NCBI GenBank assembly: GCA_003501335.1
Contig: DNPQ01000235.1
Coordinates: 1-9,594, forward strand
Direction: 5' to 3'
DNA length: 9,594 bases
DNA from: Bacillota bacterium
GTDB taxonomy: Bacteria > Bacillota > UBA4882 > UBA8346
Shown here piece by piece: positions 6,049 to 9,594 of this stretch. The first letter of the stretch is position 1. Each line of letters starts with the position of its first letter. The notes beneath the pieces were generated by a model. That model was not told the DNA's origin and searched no databases. It worked only from the letters and a program-made list of their open reading frames with translations. A program made the translations under genes and the position numbers.

Positions 6049-6645
6049 ATGGCTATTCGAGCTAATTTAAAACCATATATTGAAGGTTACAATTCCGATA
6101 ATTCAAACGGATGGTCATATGATCTTAGTTTAGGTGAGGAAGTTTATATCACATCTGAAAAAGAACCAAAGATTTTAACTCCTCAAGAACCTTACGTGAG
6201 CATTCGGCCAGGAGATTTTGCACTTCTAATAACGGATGAATCGATTTCAGTTCCTGCGGAATGTATGGCATTTATATCTGTAAAGTTTACTTACAAGCAA
6301 AAAGGGCTAATCAATATTTCGGGGTTCCACGTTGATCCAAAATATAAGGGGAAAATCATTTTTTCGGTTTATAACGCAGGTCCCAATGATATTCTTTTAA
6401 AACTTCAAGAACCAGTTTTTATGATTTTTTATGAGGAATTGGGCTTTTCATGTGATGAAAAAAGGAAAAGTTATGATCATATACCAGTCACCATGATTTC
6501 CGAAATTCGGGGTCAAAGTAGTTCTCTAGCAGAGAACCGTCAAAAAATTGAAGAACTTGAGCATGAGATGAAATTATATGGAAGTATTGCTATAGCAATA
6601 ATCATTACTTTGTTGGGAATTATTTTGACAAAAGTTTTAAGATGA
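6049..6645 (+). CDS. dCTP deaminase/dUTPase-fold protein with coiled coil and C-terminal membrane anchor
   Basis: Residues 1-135 follow the Dcd/dUTPase fold: SYDLSLG (23-29), IRPGDFALL, and the core HVDPKYKGKI (94-103) followed by FSVYNAG (105-111). In E. coli Dcd the matching segments are TVDVRLG, HRIDPGWSG and LEFYNSG. The catalytic Glu138 of Dcd corresponds here to Ser106, and the substrate-binding GRSS segment is replaced by VKFTYKQKG. Deamination is therefore unlikely; nucleotide binding is possible. Residues 157-177 form a short charged helix suited to a coiled coil, and 178-196 are a single membrane span (AIAIIITLLGIILT). The bulk would face the cytoplasm. GAGG upstream supports the ATG at 6049. 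The gene follows the three-helix membrane protein by 15 bases and overlaps the convergent DUF2284 gene by nine. A membrane-tethered nucleotide sensor is my inference. Confidence 0.75.
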   Translation: MAIRANLKPYIEGYNSDNSNGWSYDLSLGEEVYITSEKEPKILTPQEPYVSIRPGDFALLITDESISVPAECMAFISVKFTYKQKGLINISGFHVDPKYKGKIIFSVYNAGPNDILLKLQEPVFMIFYEELGFSCDEKRKSYDHIPVTMISEIRGQSSSLAENRQKIEELEHEMKLYGSIAIAIIITLLGIILTKVLR

Positions 6646-7263
6646 TAGTAAGGAAATCTTTTTAATTCCTTCCAGATTCATACGTTGATTATTATTTAAT
6701 AAGCATGAAACAACCGATGTATATAATGGCAAGCGATTTTTGCCATACCAAAATAATTTGTGTTCAAGAATATCTTCGGATATCTTTCCGACATCGAGCC
6801 CAACCGCTTCCATGCTATAACGCCTTTTAGTTGGGTTTTTACATCCTCCCTCTTTGTTTTTACAACTGCATGGTTTACAAATCCGGCAACTTCCGTTAGA
6901 GAGAAATTCACCCCCTAATTCAGTTTCTAAATTACGCATAAATTTATCCATTCTTGATTTTAATATGGAATTGGCAGCTTTTATTTTTAAATAGTCGTTT
7001 TTAATATAACCGAATTGATCCATAGTACAAAAAAAGCATACCAGCATTGCCTTTGAATAAAGTTTGGCATATTGATCATAGGATGGACTGTAGGGAGGAC
7101 AAGCCCACTTTTTATCATAGGTTGGACACCCACTTTTACATAGCTCGCTGAATTTTTCTTTATCGAGAAACTTGATTAATTCCTGCGAAGCAATAATATT
7201 ACCGATAACTTGTATTTTTATTTTAGAGCTGGGTGTTTGAACTTCAAATAATGTTTCAAGCAT
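6637..7263 (-). CDS. DUF2284 family predicted metal-binding protein
   Basis: The 208-residue product has the conserved cysteine pattern of DUF2284. Near the N-terminus are Cys42, Cys46 and CPPYSP (55-60). Further on, NGSCRICKPCSC (123-134) and Cys141 are followed by the typical KRRYSMEAVGLDV (146-158). The family is common in anaerobes and is thought to bind metal or an Fe-S cluster; no reaction is established to my knowledge. AGGGG (7277-7273 on this strand), nine bases upstream, supports the ATG at 7263. It is convergent with the dUTPase-fold gene, with stop codons overlapping by nine bases, and divergent from the TIR operon. It may be a bystander or may share the 7264-7496 control region with the TIR operon. 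Confidence 0.85.
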   Translation of the reverse strand: MLETLFEVQTPSSKIKIQVIGNIIASQELIKFLDKEKFSELCKSGCPTYDKKWACPPYSPSYDQYAKLYSKAMLVCFFCTMDQFGYIKNDYLKIKAANSILKSRMDKFMRNLETELGGEFLSNGSCRICKPCSCKNKEGGCKNPTKRRYSMEAVGLDVGKISEDILEHKLFWYGKNRLPLYTSVVSCLLNNNQRMNLEGIKKISLLSS

Positions 7264-7496
7264 ATTATCTAACCCCTGTTGTTGAAATGGTTTTTACTTT
7301 ATAAGTTCTTATTTTTCCTTTCAGATCCTTCCATGGTTTAAAATCAAATTTACTTATATTATTTTTGACATGTTTCAAACAACATTAATGACTTGTGCAA
7401 TATTAAAAAGGAATTTTGTAAAATTCATCCAATTAAAACAATAATTGAATATCATGACTATTTTTAATCTCGTGTGGGAGAGGAGTGATTATAAAT
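7264..7496. promoter_or_regulatory. Divergent control region between DUF2284 and the TIR operon
   Basis: This AT-rich stretch must contain the promoters of both divergent units. A perfect TTGACA lies at 7365-7370 on the plus strand, but the -10 is weak (TAATGA at 15 bases, AATGAC at 16). AGAGGAG at 7479-7485 serves the TIR gene. No clear operator symmetry was found. Confidence 0.4.
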
Positions 7497-7973
7497 ATGT
7501 CTGGTAAAGAACTTATAAATATATTTATCCCTCATTATCACAAAGATGAGACCTTTATTCCAAAAATGAAAGGGTTATTGGAAAAAAGAGGATATGAAGT
7601 TCGGGATAGTTCAATCGATGAATCTGAACCTAATAATGCCAAAAATCCTGATTATATTAAAAGTTTATTACGTCCTAAAATTGAATGGGCAGGGAAGATA
7701 GTCGTTTTAATTGGACCGGAAACGCATAAAAGAGAGTGGGTTGATTGGGAAATTGAGTATGCCAGTTCATTTGGGGACAAAAGAATTATAGGTGTTTTTA
7801 TCCAAGGAGCTACTGATGCAGATGTACCTGAAAATTTAAATAAATATGGGGATGCTTTAGTGCCATGGAACTCTGAAAAACTTGAAGCTGCAATTGATGG
7901 CGAAAATATTTGGCTAGACTCATCCAATAACCCTAGAACTGGTGTATGGCCTATTGGAAGAAGTAACTGTTAA
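7497..7973 (+). CDS. TIR-like domain protein (Thoeris ThsB / DUF1863 type)
   Basis: The 158-residue protein is essentially one TIR-like domain. The first strand is INIFIPHYHKDE, followed by a helix and a strand ending RDSSI. Then come IVVLIGPETHKREWVDWEIEYA (68-89) and IIGVFIQGA. In this family the WVxWEI segment carries the glutamate used for NAD cleavage or cyclic ADP-ribose synthesis; Glu85 is the likely residue. Single-domain TIR proteins of this type, such as ThsB of Thoeris, make a signal molecule for a separate effector. An in-frame GTG at 7485 lies in the ribosome binding site, so I prefer ATG 7497. The stop is 12 bases before the next gene, the first of two tightly linked partners. 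No ThsA is present. The fold is secure; enzymatic activity and antiviral role are inferred. Confidence 0.86.
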   Translation: MSGKELINIFIPHYHKDETFIPKMKGLLEKRGYEVRDSSIDESEPNNAKNPDYIKSLLRPKIEWAGKIVVLIGPETHKREWVDWEIEYASSFGDKRIIGVFIQGATDADVPENLNKYGDALVPWNSEKLEAAIDGENIWLDSSNNPRTGVWPIGRSNC

Positions 7974-7985
7974 AAGGATAATATA

Positions 7986-8606
7986 ATGAAATGTTATTCT
8001 TATATTGTTGCCCGGGATTATGGTTTCGCGCCTAATCCATTTGGAACGTATTGTACGTTGGCTACTTGTAAACCTGGTATTAGAAAAGCAGCACAAGTTG
8101 GTGATTGGGTTATTGGAACTGGATCAGCGAAATATCACCCAAAGAATCGATTAGTTTATGCCATGAGAATTGATGAGAAAATTGATTACAATGAATATTG
8201 GAATGATCCACGGTTTCAATATAAAAAACCAATTTTGAATGGTAGTTTAAAACAAATGTATGGTGATAATATATATCATTACGATTTAATTTTGAAAAAA
8301 TGGATACAAGAGGACTCTCATCACAGTAACCCAGATGGTACTGAAAATGAATATAATCTGAAGAGAGACACTGGTAGTATTTATGTATTGATATCTTGTT
8401 ATTTTTGGTATTTCGGGAAAAATCCTATCGTAATACCTACTGAATATATTGATACTCTGTGTTTAAAAGCCCGAGGATATAAATGTATTAGGGATATTCA
8501 GGCCTTATCAAAGTTTTATAAATGGTTAGAGAATAATTTTTCAAAAAAATATAATAGCGATCCTCAATTATTTACTACATTTAAAAGATATGATGGAATA
8601 TCTTAA
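7986..8606 (+). CDS. Nmad2 family protein (nucleotide modification associated domain 2)
   Basis: Across 206 residues the protein shows the family blocks: a start of VARDYGFAPNPF (8-19), CTLATCKPGIRKAAQVGDW (23-41) with IGTGS, then EYWNDPRF (70-77), YGDNIYH (92-98), the polar DSHHS (110-114) and RDTG (127-130), and FWYFG (140-144). Nmad2 was defined computationally by its association with DNA base modification and conflict genes; its biochemistry is not established as far as I know. The invariant Asp, His and Arg residues in short polar motifs fit a nucleotide-binding or processing site. AAAGGA (7973-7978) lies seven bases before the ATG and touches the TIR stop codon, so translation of the two is probably coupled. 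The domain call is confident. A role in handling the TIR product or modified nucleotides is inference. Confidence 0.83.
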   Translation: MKCYSYIVARDYGFAPNPFGTYCTLATCKPGIRKAAQVGDWVIGTGSAKYHPKNRLVYAMRIDEKIDYNEYWNDPRFQYKKPILNGSLKQMYGDNIYHYDLILKKWIQEDSHHSNPDGTENEYNLKRDTGSIYVLISCYFWYFGKNPIVIPTEYIDTLCLKARGYKCIRDIQALSKFYKWLENNFSKKYNSDPQLFTTFKRYDGIS

Positions 8607-8631
8607 TTAAAGAATAGGGGGTGCTATAAAA

Positions 8632-9255
8632 ATGGATTTATTTACGATAAAAATTATTGATACTAATTTTCAGCTGAATATAAACATTATAGTTATTATA
8701 GTTCTTATTATATTATTTTTCTTTTTTATGCTTGTAAAAAGAAGGTTCTTCAAGTTGAATGTATATGAAATAGATGAGGCAGAAATAGGAATTGGTAATC
8801 AAAAGATTAAAGTAAAGCCCAACTATAATGATATACAAATAGCATTTAAACTGTGGGTAGAATTGAGTACAAGAAAAATTGGACTGCCTATAGACTTCGA
8901 AAATGATGTTATTGTTGAAATTTATAATTCTTGGTATGAATTTTTTAAAATTACTAGAGAACTAATAAAAGAAATCCCGGTTTCTAAGATTAAGGGAAAT
9001 CAAAGTACAATTTATTTTGTTCGTGTAGCAATTGATGTATTAAACGAGGGATTAAGACCACATTTGACTCAATGGCAAGCACGATTTAAAAAGTGGTATT
9101 TCAATAAATTAGCAAACCCCGAAGAAAAGGAACATACACCTCAAGAAATCCAAAAAACTTTTCCGCAGTATGATCAATTAATTGAAGATATGAAAGTAGT
9201 AAATCAAAAGCTGATTGAATATAGAAAAATATTAAAACAAATAGCGCTAACTTGA
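8632..9255 (+). CDS. Single-pass membrane protein, unknown, third gene of the TIR-Nmad2 operon
   Basis: The 207-residue protein has one strong membrane span at about 17-36 (INIIVIIVLIILFFFFMLV), followed by positively charged VKRRFFK, which predicts a cytoplasmic C-terminal domain. That domain is predicted mostly helical and contains distinctive segments such as EIDEAEIGIGN, LWVELSTRKIGLPID (74-88), YNSWYEFF (98-105) and LRPHLTQWQARF (141-152). It ends in a lysine-rich helix that may form a coiled coil. I recall similar membrane-anchored hypothetical proteins but cannot name a family. AGGGGGTG (8616-8623), eight bases upstream, marks the start. It follows Nmad2 by 25 bases and is the last gene before a terminator, so it belongs to the same system, perhaps as effector or anchor. 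Confidence 0.75.
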   Translation: MDLFTIKIIDTNFQLNINIIVIIVLIILFFFFMLVKRRFFKLNVYEIDEAEIGIGNQKIKVKPNYNDIQIAFKLWVELSTRKIGLPIDFENDVIVEIYNSWYEFFKITRELIKEIPVSKIKGNQSTIYFVRVAIDVLNEGLRPHLTQWQARFKKWYFNKLANPEEKEHTPQEIQKTFPQYDQLIEDMKVVNQKLIEYRKILKQIALT

Positions 9256-9257
9256 AT

Positions 9258-9285
9258 AACTCTCGTTGTATGAATAGAGTTTTTT
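9258..9285 (+). terminator. Rho-independent terminator of the TIR-Nmad2-membrane protein operon
   Basis: AACTCT (9258-9263) pairs with AGAGTT (9276-9281) around a 12-base loop and is followed by four more T residues. It starts two bases after the stop codon at 9255, the expected position for the operon end. The six-pair stem is weak; the stronger hairpin at 9346-9380 may back it up. Confidence 0.6.
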
Positions 9286-9345
9286 GGGTTGATTATTTCC
9301 ACATCTACAATGAGTGCTAAGAATTTAGTTAAAATAATTGGTTTT

Positions 9346-9380
9346 AATCCAGCCCCCGGCATCATGCCGGAGGCTGGATT
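9346..9380. terminator. Strong intergenic hairpin, possibly a terminator between convergent genes
   Basis: AATCCAGCC (9346-9354) pairs with GGCTGGATT (9372-9380). Above one C-A mismatch, CCGGCAT (9356-9362) pairs with ATGCCGG (9364-9370). The stem has 16 pairs and a minimal loop. On the plus strand it is followed by TCTAAATCTTTTC, a loose U-tract; on the minus strand the tail is poor. It lies between the operon end at 9255 and the convergent gene ending at 9411, so it may stop transcription from either side. Confidence 0.5.
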
Positions 9381-9410
9381 TCTAAATCTTTTCTTTCTTA
9401 CTTTCACTTC

Positions 9411-9594
9411 TTACATTGCCGACATTTCTTCCTCTGAATCGGCAGTCACTTTGGCCGCATACTCCCCTTGCCTAAATCCGAACTCCGGCCAGTATTCCTT
9501 GGGTAACTCGAAGCGGACTAATTTTTTGACCATGGCGCAATTATTTTCTAACTCCTCCATCAACTGGTCCTGAGCGGTGGTAAGCTGCTGCGCG
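9411..9594 (-). CDS. C-terminal part of an unrecognised protein, 5' end outside window
   Basis: The last 60 codons of a minus-strand gene are present, with the stop (TAA) at 9413-9411. The visible part starts with a glutamine- and glutamate-rich helix (AQQLTTAQDQ, then LMEELENN), continues VRFELPKEYWPEF and ends in an acidic tail. Base composition is GC-richer than the AT-rich genes to its left, so it probably belongs to the older chromosomal background or to a different element. I do not recognise the family, and the start cannot be seen. Confidence 0.65.
   Translation of the reverse strand, partial: AQQLTTAQDQLMEELENNCAMVKKLVRFELPKEYWPEFGFRQGEYAAKVTADSEEEMSAM

Noticed and set aside
6049..6645. 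Active dCTP deaminase of an antiphage type
   Set aside because: The catalytic glutamate and the substrate-binding RSS segment are replaced, so the enzymatic name would mislead.
9289..9573. 94-codon plus-strand ORF at the right edge
   Set aside because: It runs through the hairpin at 9346-9380 and is antisense to a better minus-strand coding frame.
1..9594. CRISPR array, tRNA, rRNA, insertion sequence or replication origin
   Set aside because: No regularly spaced repeats, tRNA-like cloverleaf, rRNA segment, transposase or terminal inverted repeats were seen on either strand.

Overview
The window looks like chromosomal DNA of an anaerobic Firmicutes-type (low-GC Gram-positive) bacterium. This rests on strong AGGAGG ribosome binding sites, sigma-A-type promoters, a HypA nickel chaperone, a CX3CX2C radical SAM enzyme, a DUF2284 metal-binding protein, and a Tet(M)-like protein with an attenuated leader. 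The species cannot be named from the sequence.

Layout. (1) 1-673, minus strand: hypA followed by a SAM-dependent methyltransferase cut by the window edge. (2) 674-1320: a long regulatory region with a near-consensus promoter, two tiny upstream ORFs and a large terminator hairpin with a competing antiterminator pairing. It leads into (3) 1321-3219, a Tet(M)/Tet(O)-family ribosomal protection GTPase that ends before the usual C-terminal helix. (4) 3220-4267: a decayed stretch with a doubtful 45-codon minus ORF, an orphan Shine-Dalgarno/start, and an XRE-family repressor gene broken by a frameshift, with its likely operator upstream. (5) 4268-5620: a radical SAM/SPASM protein gene with a long structured leader and its own terminator. 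(6) 5686-6645: a small three-helix membrane protein followed by a membrane-anchored dCTP deaminase/dUTPase-fold protein whose catalytic residues are replaced. (7) 6637-7263, minus: DUF2284. (8) 7497-9255: a tight three-gene operon of a Thoeris ThsB-like TIR protein, an Nmad2 (nucleotide modification associated domain 2) protein and a single-pass membrane protein, closed by a terminator. (9) 9346-9594: a strong hairpin and the C-terminus of an unrecognised minus-strand gene.

By eye, 1-3219 and the last ~250 bases are GC-richer. The part from about 3490 to 9300 is clearly AT-rich, so it reads as an accessory island inserted between older genes. No transposase, integrase, att repeat, CRISPR, tRNA or rRNA was seen.

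The most interesting part is the TIR-Nmad2-membrane protein operon. My inference is a candidate antiviral signalling system in which the TIR protein makes or consumes an NAD-derived nucleotide, the Nmad2 protein binds or processes a modified nucleotide, and the membrane protein is the effector or anchor. The nearby membrane-tethered, apparently inactive dUTPase-fold protein could be a second nucleotide-sensing module. These roles come from family membership and gene order only.
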